Made by a program: the position numbers and the translations under genes. DNA of 64,000 nucleotides, from assembly GCA_047967505.1 (NCBI GenBank), contig CM106539.1, one strand, 5' to 3'. Source of the stretch: Dipteris shenzhenensis. Its lineage: Eukaryota; Polypodiophyta; Polypodiopsida; Gleicheniales. The notes beneath the pieces were generated by a model. The model did no database searches, had not been told where the DNA came from, and worked only from the letters and a program-made list of their open reading frames with translations. Numbering within the stretch: position 1 is the stretch's first letter; each line of letters opens with the position of its first letter. Shown here in pieces: positions 37,401-52,189 of the stretch.

Positions 37401-38145
37401 CCATGCAAGGATATCCGATAGGCACAACACTTTTCCTACACCTCAACCTAGGTGGTATTGAAATGTTCTCAATGAGGCACACCCATGCGATAAGTACTTG
37501 GTCAGATAACACACCTAATGGCCTTTTTTTTTTGCGGATGTCCATATCACTATGGAAAAAATGGTGTATAATGTGTGATTGACCATGCAAAGCATATCCG
37601 ATAATGACAATACTTTGCACACACCTCAACATAGTTGAAACAAACCTGCGTCCAAAGTGGAGCCCCCATTCGATAAGTACTTATTTGAATAACACACCTA
37701 CGGCCGTGTTTTTATATGGTTGTACATAACACAAAGGCAAAAACGGTGTTTTATGCTTGATCGACAATGCAAAGCATATCCGATGGGCACAATACTTTGC
37801 ACACACCTTCAACTAGGTTGAATTGACTTACATACATAGTGGCATTCCCATCGCATAAGTACATGATCTGATAACACACCTAGTGGCATGTTTTTTTACG
37901 GATGTGTATGACACTAAGGCAAAAATGGTATTTAATGCTCGATCGACCATGCAAAGCATATCTGATGGGCACAATACTTTTCCTACACCTTAACCTAGGT
38001 GGTATTGAAATGTTCTCAAAGACGCACACCCATCCGATAAGTGCTTGGTCAGATAACATACCTAAGGGCATGTTTTTTTGCAAATGTGCATATCACTACA
38101 GGAAAAATGTTGTATAATGCATAATGGACCATGCAGAGCATATCC

Positions 38146-38216
38146 GATGGGGGCTCCACTTTGCACGCATCTCAACATAGTTGAAACGAACTTCCGTGCA
38201 AAGTGGAGCCCCCATC
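38146..38216. repeat. Perfect 22-bp inverted repeat inside the satellite
   Basis: Arms GATGGGGGCTCCACTTTGCA+CG (38146-38167) and its exact reverse complement (38195-38216) flank a 27-base spacer. Neighbouring units have GATGGTGACAATACTTTGC at the left arm, so the left arm was replaced by an inverted copy of the right one. Confidence 0.9.
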
Positions 38217-41200
38217 CGATAAGTACTTATTTGAATAACACACCTATGGCCAAAACAGTGTTTAATGCTTGATCGACAATGCAAAGCATATCTGATGGGC
38301 ACAATAACTTTCACACACCTTCAACTAGGTGGAATTGACTTACATGCAAAGTGGCATGCCCATCCCATAAGTGCTTGATCGGATAACATACCTAGAGCAA
38401 AAATAGTATTTAATGCTCGATCGACCATGCAAAGGATATCCGATGGGCACAACACTTTTCGTAGGCCTCAACCTAGGTGGTATTGAAATGTTCTCAAAGA
38501 GGCACACCCATCCGATAAGTACTTGGTCAGATAACACACCTAAGGGCGTGTTTTTTTGCAGATGTGCATATCACTAGGGAAAAAATGGTGTATAATGCGT
38601 GATCGACCATGCAAAGCATATTCGATGGTGACAATACTTTGCACGCACCTCAACATAGTTGAAACGGACTTGCGTGCAAAGTGGAGTCCCCATCCAATAA
38701 GTACTTATTTGAATAACACACCTACGACCGTGTTTTCATATGGTTGTGCATGACACTAAGGCAAAAACGGTGTTTTATGCTTGATCCACAGTGCAAAGCA
38801 TATCCGATGGGCACAATACTTTGCACACACCTTCAACTAGGTGGAATAGACTTACATGCAAAGTGGCATGCCCATCCCATAAGTGCTTGATCAGATAACA
38901 TACCTAGCAGCGTGTTTTTTTACAGATGTGCATGACACTAGAGCAAAAATAGTCTTTAATGCTCGATCGACCATGCAAAGGATATCCTATGGGCACAACA
39001 CTTTTCGTACGCCTCAACCTAGGTGGTATTGAAATGTTTCTCAAAGGGGCGCACCCATCCGATAAGTACTTGGTCAGATAACACACCTAAGGGTGTGTTT
39101 TTTTGCAGATGTGCATATCACTAGGGAAAAAATGGTGTATAATGCGTGATCAACCATGCAAAGCATATCCGATGGTGACAATACTTTGCACGCACCTCAA
39201 CATAGTTGAAACGGACTTGCATGCAAAGGGGAGCCCCCATCCGATAAGTACTTATTTGAATAACACACATATGGCCATGTTTTTATATAGTTGTGCATGA
39301 CACTAAGGCAAAACCGGTGTTTTATGCTTGATCGACAATGCAAAGCATATCCGATGGGCACAATACTTTGCACACACCTTCAACTAGGTGGAATTGACTG
39401 ACATGCAAAGTGACACGTCCATCCCATAAGTGCTTGATCGGATAATATACCTAGCAACATGTTTTTTTACAGATGTGCATGACACTAGAGCAAAAAAGTA
39501 TTTAATGCTCGATCGACCATGCAAAGGATATCCGATGGGCACAATAATTTTTTTATACCTCAACCTAGGTGGTATTGAAATGTTCTCAAAGAGGCACACC
39601 CATCCGATAAGTACTTGGTCAACACACCTAAGGTCGTGTTTTTTTGCGGATGTGCATACCACTAGTGAAAAAATGGTATATAATGCGTGATCGGCCATGC
39701 AAATCATATCTGATGGTGACAATACTTTTCACACACCTCAACATAGTTGAAAGAGACTTGTGTGCAAAGTGGAGCCCCCATCCGATATGTACTTGTTTGA
39801 ATAACACACTTAGGACCGTGTTTTTTCATGGTTGTGCATGACACTAAGGCAAAAACGGTGTTTTATGCTTGATCGACAATGCAAAGCATATCTAATGGGC
39901 ACAATACTTTGCACATAGATTCAATAGGTGGAATTGACTTACATGCAAAGTGGCACACGCATCCCATAGGTGCTTGATCTGATAACATACCTACCAGCGT
40001 GGCTTTTTATGGATGTGCATGACACTAGAGCAAAAGTAGTATTTAATGCTCGATTGACCATGCAAAGGATATCCGATGGGCACAACACTTTTCATACACC
40101 TCAACCTAGGTGGTATTGAAATGTTCTAAAAGAGGCACACCCATCCGATACGTACTTGGTCAGATAACACACCTAATCGCATGTATTTTTGTGGATGTCC
40201 ATCTCACTAGGGAAAAAATGGTGTATAATGCATGATCGACCATGCAAAGCATATCCGATGGTGACAATACTTTGCACGCATCTCAACCTAGTTGAAATGG
40301 ACTCGTGTGCAAATTTGAGCCCCCATCCGATAAGTACTTGTTTGAATAACACACCTAGGACCAAGTTTTTATATGCTTGTGCATGACACTAAGGCAAAAA
40401 CAGTGTTTTATGCTTGATCGACAATGCAAAGCATATCTGATGGGCACAATACTTTGCACACACCTTCAAATAGGTGAAATTGACTTACATGCAAAGTGGC
40501 ATGCCCATCCCATAAGTGCTTGATCAGATAACATACCTAGTAGCGTGTTTTTTTATGGATGTGCATGACACTAGAGCAAAAATAGTATTTAATGCTTGAT
40601 CGACCATGCAAAGGATATCCGATGGGCACAATAATTTTCTTACACTGCAACGTAGGTGGTATTGAAATGTTCTCAAAGAGGCACACCCATCCGATAAGTA
40701 CTTGGTCAGATAACACACCTACGGTCATGTTTTTTTACGGGTGTGCATACCACTAGGGAAATAACAATGTATAATGCGTGATCGACCATGCAAATCATAT
40801 CCGATGGTGAAAATACTTGGCACACACCTCAAGGTAGTTGAAACGGACTTGCTACAAAGTGGAGCCCCCATCTGATAAGTACTTGTTTGAATAACACACT
40901 TAGGACAGTGTTTTTTAATGGTTGTGCATGACACTAAGGCAAAAACGGTGTTTTATGCTTGATCGACAATGCAAAGCATATCCGATGGGCACAATACTTT
41001 TCACACACCTTCAACTAGGTGGAATTGACTTACATGCAAAGTGGCACACCCATCCCATAAGTGCTTGATCGGATAACATACTTAGCAGCATGTTTTTTTA
41101 CAGATGTGCATGACACTAGAGCAAAAATAGTATTTAATGCTCGATTGACCATGCAAAGGATATCCGATGCACACAACACTTTTCGTACACCTCAATCTAG

Positions 41201-44200
41201 GTGGTATTGAAATGTTCTCAAAGAGACACACCCATCCGATAAGTACTTGGTCAGATAACACACCTAAGAGCGTGTTTTTTTGTGGATGTGCATATCACTA
41301 GGGAAAAAATGGTTTATAATGCGTGATCGACCATGCAAAGCATATCCGATGGTGACAATACTTTGCACAATCTCAACATAGTTTAAACTGACTTGCATGC
41401 AAAGTGGAGCCCCCATCCGATAAGTACTAGTTTGAATAACACACGTAGGACCGTGTTTTTATATGGTTGTGCATGACACTAAGGCAAAAACGGTGTTTTA
41501 TGCTTGATCGACAATGCAAAGCATATCCGATGGGCACAATACTTTTCAAACACCTTAAACTAGGTTGAATTGACTTACATGCAAAGTGGCATTCCCATCG
41601 CATAAGTGCTTGATCGGATAACACAACTAGCAGCGTGTTTTTTTACGGATGTGGATGGCACTAAGGCAAAAATGGTAATTAATGCTCAATCGACCATGCA
41701 AAGCATATCCGATGGGCACAATACGTTTCCTATACCTCAACCTAGGTGGTATTGAAATGTTCTCAAAGAGGCACACCCATCCGATAAGTACTTGGTCAGA
41801 TAACATACCTAAGGGCATGTTTTTTTGTGGATGTGCATATCACTACGGGAGAAACGTTGTATAATGCATAATCGACCATGTAGAGCATATCCGATGGTGA
41901 AAATACTTTGCACGCATCTCAACCTAGTTGAATTGGACTTGCGTGCAAACTGGAGCCCCCATCGGATAAGTACATGTTTGATCAACACACTTAGGACCGT
42001 GTTTTTTCATGGTTGTGCATGACACTAAGGCAAAAACGGTGTTTGTGGCACACCCATCCCATAAGTGCTTGATTGGATAACATACCTAGCAGCGTGTTTT
42101 TTTTACAGATGTGCATGACACTAGAGCAAAAATAGTATTTAATGCTCAATCGACCATGCAAAGGATATCTGATGGGCACAATAATTTTCCTACACCGCAA
42201 CCTAGGTGGTATTGAAATGTTCTCAATGAGGTACACCCATCCGATAAGTAGTTGGTCAGATAACACACCTAAGGGCATATTTTTTTACTGATGTGCATAT
42301 CACTAGAGAAAAAATGGTGTATAAGGCGTGATCGACCATGCAAATCATATGTGATGGTGACAATAAGTGCTTGATCGGAGAACATACCTAGCAGCATGTT
42401 TTTTTTACGGATGTACATGACACTAGAGCAAAAATAATATTTAATGCTCGATCAACCATGCAAAGGATATCCGATGGGCACAACACTTTTCGTACACCTC
42501 AACCTAGGTGGTATTGAAATTTTTCTCAACGAGGCACACCCATTCGATAAGTACTTGGTCAGATAACACACCTAAGGGCGTGTTTTTTGCGGATGTGCAT
42601 ATCACTAGGGAAAAAAAGTGTATAATGCGTGATCGACCATGCAAAGCATATCCATGGTAATAATACTTTGCATGCACCTCAACATAGTGGAAACCGACTT
42701 GAGTGCAAAGTGGAGCCCCCATCTGATAAGTACTTATTTGAATAACACACCTACGGCCGTGTTTTTATATAGTTGTGCATGACATCAAGGCAAAAACGGT
42801 GTTTTATGCTTGATCGACAATGCAAAGCATATCCGATGGGCACAATACTTTGAACACACCTTCAAATAGGTGGAATTGACTTACATGCAAAGTGGCATGC
42901 CCATCCCATAAGTGCTTGATCGGATAACATACCTAGCAGCGTGTTCTTTTATGGATGTGCATGACACTAGAGCAAAAATAGTATTTGATGCTCGATCGAC
43001 CATGCAAAGTATATCCGATGGGCACAATACTTTTCGTACACCTCAACCTAGGTGGTATTGAAATGTTCTCAAACAGGCACACCCATCCGATAAGTACTTG
43101 GTCAAATAACACACGTAAGGGCGTGTTTTTTTGCGGATGTGCATACCACTAGGAAAAAAATGGTGTATAATGCATGATCGACCATGCAAATCATATCCGA
43201 TGGTGACAATACTTGGCACACACCTCAACGTATTTGAAACAGGCTTGCGTGCAAAGTGGAGCCCCCATTCGATAATTACTTGTTTGAATATCACACCTAG
43301 GACCGTGTTTTTTCATGGTTGTGCATGACACCAAGGCAAAAACGGTGTTTTATGCTTGATCGACAATGCAAAGTATATCCGATGGCCATAATACTTTGAA
43401 CACACGTTCAACTAGGTGGAATTGACTTACATGCAAAGTGGCACGCCCATCCCATAAGTGCTTGATTGGATAACATACCTAGCAACGTGTTTTTTTATGG
43501 ATGTGTATGACACTAGAGCAAAAATAGTAATTAATGCTCGATCGACCATGCAAAGGATATCCGATGGGCACAAAACTTTTTGTACACCTCAACCTAGGTG
43601 CTATTGAAATATTCTCAATGAGGCACACCCATCCGATAAGTACTTGTTTGATTAACACACTTAGGACCGTGTTTTTTCATGGTTGTGCATGAAACTAAGG
43701 CAAAAACGGTGTTTTATGCTTGATCGACAATGCAAAGCATATCTGATGGGCACAATACTTTGCACACACCTTAAACTAGGTGGAATTGACTTACATGCAA
43801 AGTGGCACTCCCATCCCATAAGTGCTTGATTGGATAACATACCTAGCAGCGTGTTTTTTTATGGATGTGCATGACACTATAGTAAAAATAGTATTTATTG
43901 CTCCATCGATCATGCAAAGGATATTCGATGGGCAAAACACTTTGAGTTTACCTCAACCTAGGTGGTATTGAAATGTTCTCAAAGAGGCACACCCATCCGA
44001 TAAGTACTTGGTCAGATAACACACCTAAGGGCGTGTTTTTTAGCGGATGTGCATATCACTAGAGAAAAAATGGTGTATAAGGCGTGATCGATCGTGCAAA
44101 TAATATGTGATGGTGACAATACTTTGGACGCACCTCAACATAGTTGAAACGGACTTGCATGCAAAGTGGATCCCCCATCCGATAAGTACTTGTTTGAATA

Positions 44201-47200
44201 ACACACCTAGGACGGTGTTTTTTCATGGTTGTGCATGACACTAAGGCAAAAACGGTGTTTTATGCTTGATCTACAATGCAAAGCATATCCGATGGGCACA
44301 ATACTTTGCACACACCTTTAACTAGGTGGAATCAACTTACATGCAAAGTGGCACGCCCATCCCATAAGTGCTTGATCATATAACATACTTAGCAGTGTGT
44401 TTTTTTATGGATGTGCATGACACTAGAGCGAAAATAGTATTTAATGCTCGATCGACCATGCAAAGGATATCCGATGGGTAGAACTCTTTTTTTACGCCTC
44501 AACCTAGGTGGTATTGAAATGTTCTCAATGAGGCACACACATCCGATAAGTACATGGTGAGATAACACACCTAATGGGGTGCTTTTTTGCGGATGTCCAT
44601 ATCACTAGGGAAAAAATGGTGTATAATGTGTGATCGACCATGCAAAGCATATCCGATGGTGACAATACTTTGCACGCACCACAACATAGTTGAAAGGGAC
44701 TAGCGTGCAAATTGGAGCGCCCATTCCAGAAGTACTTATTTGAATAACACACCTATGGCCGTGTTTTTTGACGGTTATACATGACACCAAGGCCAAAAAA
44801 GATGTATAATTCGTGATCGACCATGCAAATCATATCCGATGGTGACAATACTTTGCACGCACCTCAACATAGTTGAAATGGACTTGTGTACAAAGTGGAG
44901 CCCCCATCTAATAAGTACTTGTTTGAATAACACACTTAGGACCGTGTTTTTTCATGGTTGTGCATGACACTAAGGCAAAAACGGTGTTTTATGCTTGATC
45001 GACAATGCAAAGCATATCCGATGGGCACAATACTTTGCACACACCTTCAACTAGGTGGAATTGACTTACATGAAAAGTGGCACTCCCATCCCATAAGTGC
45101 TTGATCGGATAACATACCTAGCAGCGTGTTTTTTTATAGATGTGCATGACACGAGCAAAAATAGTATTTAATGCTCGATCAACCACGCAAAGGATATCCG
45201 ATGGGCACAACACTTTTTGTACACCTCATCCTAGGTGGTATTGAAAGGTTCTCTATGAGGCATACCCATCCGATAAGTAGTTGGTCAGATAACACACCTA
45301 AGGGCGTGTTTTTTTGTGGATGTGCATATCACTAGGGAAAAAAAAGTGTATAATGCGTGATCGACCATGCAAAGCACATCTGATGGTAACAATACTTTGC
45401 ACGCACCTCAACATAGATGAAACCGACTTGAGTGCAAAGTGGAGCCCCCATCCGATAAGTACTTATTTGAATAACACACCTACGGCCGTGTTTTTATATA
45501 GTTGTGCATGACATGAAGGCAAAAACGGTGTTTTATGCTTGATCGACAATGCAAAGCATATCCGATGGGCACAATACTTTGCACACACCTTCAAATAGGT
45601 GGAATTGACTTACATGCAAAGTGGCACGTCCATCCCATAAGTGCTTGATCAGATAACATACCTAGTAGCGTGTTCTTTTACGGATGTGCATGACACTAGA
45701 GCAAAAATAGTATTTGATGCTCGATCGACTATGCAAAGGATATCCAATGGGCACAAAAATTTTCGTACACCTCAACCTAGGTAGTATTGAAATGTTCTCA
45801 AAGAGGCACACCCATCTGATAAGTACTTGGTCAGATAACACACCTAAGGGCGTGTTTTTTTGCGGATGTGCATATCAGTACAGGAAAAACATTGTATAAT
45901 GCGTAATCGATCATGTAGAGCATATCCGATGGTGACAATACTTTGCATGCATATCAAGCTAGTTGAAGGGGACTTGCGTGCAAGCTGGATCCCCCATCCG
46001 ATAAGTACTTGTTTGATTATTACACTCAGGACCGTGTTTTTTCATGGTTGTGCATGACACTAAGGCAAAAACGTTGTTTTATGCTTGATCGACAATGCAA
46101 AGCATATCCGATGGGCACAATACTTTGCACACCTTCAACTAGGTGGAATTGACTTACATGAAAAGTGGCATGCCCATCCCATAAGTGCTTCATTGGATAA
46201 CATACCTAGCAGCATGTTTTTTTACAGATGTGCATGACACTAGAACAAAAACAGTATTTAATGCTCGATCAACCATGTAAAGGATATCCGATGGGCACAA
46301 CACTTTTCGTACGCCTCAACCTAGGTGGTATTGAAATTTTTCTCGAAGACACACACCCATCCAATAAGTACTTGGTCAGATAACACACCTAAGGGCGTGT
46401 TTTTTTGCGGATGTGCATATCACTAGGGAAAAAAAAGTGTATAATGCGTGATCGACCATGCAAAGCATATCCGATGGTAACAATACTTTGCACGCACCTC
46501 AACATAGTTGAAACCGACTTGAGTGCAAAGTGGAGCCCCCATTCGATAAGTACTTATTTGAATAACACACCTACGGCCGTGTTTTTATATAGTTGTGCAT
46601 GACATTAAGGCAAAAACGGTGTTTTATGCTTGATCGACAATGCAAAGCATATCCGATGGGCACAATACTTTGCACACACCTTCAAATAGGTGGAATTGAC
46701 TTACATGCAAAGTGGCATGCCCATCCCATAAGTGCTTGATTGGATAACATACCTAGCAGCATGTTCTTTTACGGATGTGCATAACACTAGAGCAAAAATA
46801 GTATTTGATGCTCGATCGACCATGCAAAGGATATTCGATGGGCACAACACTTTTTGTACACCTCAACCTAGGTGGTATTGAAATGTTCCCAAAGAGGCAC
46901 ACCCATCTGATAAGTACTTAGTCAGATAAGACACCTAATGGCGTGTTTTTTTGTGGATGTGCATATCACTACGAAAAAAACGGTGTATAATGCGTGATCG
47001 ACCATGGAAATCATATCTGATGGTGACAATACTTTGCACACACCTCGAAGTAGTTGAAAGAGACTTGTGTGCAAAGTGGATCCCGAATCCGATAAGTACT
47101 TGTTTGAATATCATACCTAGGACTGTGTTTTTTCATTGTTGTGCATGCCACTAAGGCAAAAACGGCGTTTTATGCTTGATCGACAATGCAAAGCATATGT

Positions 47201-50200
47201 GATGGGCACAATACTTTGCACATACCTTCAACTAGGTGGAATTGACTTACACGCAAAGTGGTACACCCATCCTATAAGTTTTCGTATACCTCAACTTAGG
47301 TGGTATTGAAATGTTCTCAAAGAGGCACACCCATCCGTTAAGTACTTGGTCGGATAACACACCTAAGGGCGTGTTGGTATTGAAATTTTCTCAAAGAGGC
47401 ACACCCATCCGATAAGTACTTGGTCAGATAACACACCTAAGGGTGTGTTTTTTTGCAGATGTGCATATCACTAGGGAAAAAATGGTGTATAATGCATAAT
47501 CGACCATGCAGAGCATATCCGATGGTGACAATACTTTGCATGCATCTCAAGCTAGTTGAAACGGACTTGCGTGCAAACTGGAGCCCCCATCCGATAAGTA
47601 CTTGTTTGATTAACACACTTAGGACCGTGTTTTTTCATGGTTGTGCATGACACTAAGGCAAAAATGGTGTTTTATGCTTGATCAACAATGCAAAGCTTAT
47701 CCGATGGGCACAATACTTTGCACAAACCTTCAAATAGATGGAATCGAATTACATGCAAAGTGGCACACCCATCCAATAAGTGCTTGATTGGAGAACATAC
47801 CTAGCAGCGTGTTTTTTTTACGGATGTATATGACACTAGAGCAAAAATAATATTTAATGCTCGATCAACCATGCAAAGGATATCCGATGGGCTCAACACT
47901 TTTCGTACTCCTCAACCTAGGTGGTATTGAAATTTTTCTCAAAGAGGCACACCCATCCGATAAGTACTTGGTCAGATAACACACCTAAGGGCGTGTTTTT
48001 TTACGGATGTGCATATCACTAGGGAAAAAAAGTGTATAATGCGTGATCGACCATGCAGAGCATATCCGATGGTAATAATACTTTGCATGCACCTCAACAT
48101 AGTGGAAACCGACTTGAGTGCAAAGTGGAGCCCCCATCCTTATTTGAATAACACACCTACGACCATGTTTTTATATAGTTGTGCATGACATTAAGGCAAA
48201 AACGGTGTTTTATGCTTGATCGACAATGCAAAGCATATCCGATGGGCACAATACTTTGAACACACCTTCAAATAGGTGGAATTGACTTACATGCAAAGTG
48301 GCACGCCCATCCCATAAGTGCTTGATCGGATAACATACCTAGCAGCGTGTTCTTTTACGGATGTGCATGACACTAGAGCAAAAATAGTATTTAATGCTCG
48401 ATCGACCATGCAAAGGATATCCGATGGGCACAACACTTTTTGTACACCTCAAACTAGGTGGTATTGAAATGTTCTCAAAGAGGCACACCCATCCGATAAG
48501 TACTTGGTCAAGTAACACACCTACGGGCGTGTTTTTTTGCGGATGTGCATACCACTAGGAAAAAAATGGTGTATAATGCATGATCGACCATGCAAATCAT
48601 ATCCGATGGTGACAATACTTGGCATACACATCAACATAGTTGAAACCGACTTGCCTGCAAAGTGGAGCCCCCATTCAATAATTACTTGTTTGAATATCAC
48701 ACCTAGGACCGTGTTTTTTCATGGTTGTGCATGACACCAAGGCAAAAAGGGTGTTTTATGCTTGATCGACAATGCAAAGCATATCCGATGGGCACAATAC
48801 TTTGCACACACATTCAACTAGGTGGAATTGACTTATGTACAGAGTGGCACTCCCATCCCATAAGTGCTTGATCGGATAACATACCTAGCAGCGTGTTTTA
48901 ATGTGCATGACACGAGCAAAAATAGTATTTAATGCTCGATCGACCATGCAAAGGATATCCGATGGGCACAACACTTTTTGTACACCTAAAACTAGGTGGT
49001 ATTGAAATGTTCTCAAAGAGGCACACCCATCCGTTAAGTACTTGGTCAGATAACACACCTAAGGGCGTGTTTTTTTGCAAATGTGCATACCACTACGGAA
49101 AAAACGGTGTATAATGCGTGATCAACCATGCAAATCATATCCGATGGTGACAATACTTTGCACACAGATCAAAGTAGTTGAAAGAGACTTGTGTGCAAAT
49201 TGGAGCCCAAATCCGATAAGTACTTGTTTGAATATCACACCTAGGACTGTGTTTTTTCATGGTTGTGCATGACACTAAGGCAAAAACGGGGTTTTATGCT
49301 TGATCGACAATGCAAAGCATATCCGATGGGCACAATACTTTGCACATACCTTCAAATAGGTGGAATTGACTTACATGCAAAGTGGCACGCCCATCCCATA
49401 AGTGCTTGATCGGATAACATACCTAGTAGTGTGTTTTTTTACGGATGTGCATAACACTAGAGCAAAAATAGTATTTAATGCTCGATCGATCATGCAAAGG
49501 ATATTCGATGGGCACAACACTTTTTTACGCCTCAATCTAGGTGGTATTTAAATGTTCTCAAAGAGGCACACCCATTCGATAAGTACTTGGTCAGATAACA
49601 CACCTAAGGGCGTGTTTTTTTGCGGATGTGCATCTCACTAGGGAAAAAATGGTGTATAATGCATCATCGACCATGGAAAGCATATCCGATGGTGACAATA
49701 GTTTGCACGCTCTTCAAAGTATTTGAAATGGACTTGCGTGCAAAGTGGAGCCCCCATCCGATCAATACTAGTTTGAATAACACAGCTAGGACCGTGTTTT
49801 TATGTGGTTGTGCATGACACTAAGGCAAAAACGGTGTTTTATGCTTGATCGACAATGCAAAAAATATCCGATGGGCACAATACTTTGCACACACCTTCAA
49901 CTAGGTTGAATTGACTTACAGGCAAAGTAGCATTCCCATCGCATAAGTGCTTGATCAGATAACACACCTGGTAGCGTGTTTTTTAACGGATGTGCATGGC
50001 AGTAAGGCAAAAATGGTATTTAATGCTCGATCGACCATGCAAAGCATATCCGATGGGCATAATACTTTTCCTGTACCACAACCTAGGTAGTATTGAAATG
50101 TTCTCAAAGAGGCACACCCATCCGATAAGTACTTGGTCAGATAACATACCTAAGGGCATGTTTTTTTGCGGATGTGCATATCACTACGGGAAAAACGTTG

Positions 50201-52124
50201 TATAATGCGTAATCAACCATGTAGAGCATATCCGATGGTGAAAATACTTTGCACGCATCTCAAGCTAGTTGAAACGGACTTGCGTGCAAACTGGAGCCCC
50301 CATCGAATAAGTACTTGTTTGATTAACACACTTAGGACCGTGTTTTTTCATGGTTGTGCATGACACTAAGGCAAAAACTATGTTTTATGCTTGATCGACA
50401 ATGCAAAGCATATCCGATGGGCACAATACTTTGCACACACCTTCAAATAGGTGGAATTGAATTACATGCAAAGTGGCACACCCATCCCATAAGTGCTTGA
50501 TCGGATAACATACCTAGCAGCGTGTTTTTTTTACGGATGTGCATGACACTAGAGCAAAAATAGTATTTAATGCTCGATCGACCATGCAAAGGATATTCGA
50601 TGGGCACAATAATTTTGCTACACCACAACCTAGGTGGTATTGAAATGATCTCAAAGAGGCACACCCATCCGATAAGTACTTGGTCAGATAACACACCTAA
50701 GGGCGTGTTTTTTTACGGATGTGCATACCACTAGGGAAAAAACGGTATATAATGTGTGATCGACCATGCAAATCATATCCGATGGTGACAATACTTGGCA
50801 CACACCTCAAGGTAGTTGAGACAGACTTGCGTGCAAAGTGGAGCCCCCATTCGATAAGTACTTATTTGAATAACACACCTAGGACCGTGTTTTTTCATGG
50901 TTGTGCATGACACTAAGGCAAAAACAGTGTTTTATGCTTGATCGACATTGCAAAGCATATTCGATGGGAACAATACTTTGCAAACACCTTCATATAGGTG
51001 GAATTGACTTACATGCAAAGTGGCAGGCCCATCCCATAAGTGCTTGATCGGATAACATACGCAGCAGCGTGCTTTTTTACGGATGTGCATGACACTAGAG
51101 CAAAAATAGTATTTAATGCTCGATCGACCATGGAAAGGATATCCGATGGGCACAACACTTTTTGCACACCTCAACATAGGTGGTATTGAAATGTTCTCAA
51201 TGAGGCACACCCATCCGATTAGTACTTAGTCAGATTACACACCTAATGGCGTGTTTTTTTGCGGATGTCCATATCACTAGGGAAAAAATGGTGTATAATG
51301 CGTGATTGACCATGCAAAGCATATTCGATGGTGACAATAATTTGCATGCACCTCAACATAGTTGAAACGGACTTTCATGCAAAGTGGAGCCCCCACCCGA
51401 TAAGTACTTATTTGAATAACACACTTACGGCCGTGTTTTTATATGGTTGTGCATGACACAAAGGCAAAAACGGTGTTTTATGCTTGATCGACAATGCAAA
51501 GCATATTCGATGGGAACAATACTTTTCACACACCTTCAACTAGGTGGATTTGACTTACATGCAAAGTGGCATTCCCATCGCATAAGTACTTGATCGATAA
51601 CACACCTAGCAGAGTGTTTTTTTATGGATGTGCATGACACTAAGGTAAAAGTGGTAGTTAATGCTCGATCGACCATGCAAAGCTTATCCGATGGGAACAA
51701 TACTTTTCCTACACCTTAACCTTGGTGTTATTGAAATGTTCTCAAAGAGGCACACCCATCCGGTAAGTATTTGGTCAGATAACACACCTAAGGGCGTGTT
51801 TTTTTGCGGATGTGCATATCACTAGGGAAGAAAAAGTATATAATGCGTGATCGACCATGCAAAGCATATCCGATGGTGACAATACTTTGCACGCACCTCA
51901 ACATAGTTGAAACGGACTTGTGTGCAAAGTGGAGTCCCCATCCGATAAGTACTTGTTTGAATAACACACTTAGGACCGTGTTTTTTCATGGTTGTGCATG
52001 ACACTAAGGCAAAAACGGTGTTTTATGCTTGATCGACAATGCAAAGCATATCCGATGGGCACAATACTTTGCACACACCTTCAACTAGGTGGAATTGACT
52101 TACATGCAAAGTGGCACTCCCATC

Positions 52125-52189
52125 ATAATAGAACCTCCAAATCTAGTGCTATTAATCCTAATGCCTTTACATATAGGTGTTACATACAG
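52125..52189. other. Foreign ~65-bp insert within a satellite monomer
   Basis: A class A monomer is interrupted after CTCCCATC by AT-rich sequence (AATAGAACCTCCAAATCTAG to GTGTTACATACAG) with no satellite similarity. The monomer then resumes at TAAGTGCTTGATCGG. It is the only clear non-satellite sequence I found inside the array. Confidence 0.8.

Noticed and set aside
38078-38314. Palindrome at 38146-38216 as an origin or terminator
   Set aside because: Neighbouring units show it arose by inverted copying of one satellite arm, and it is unique in the array.
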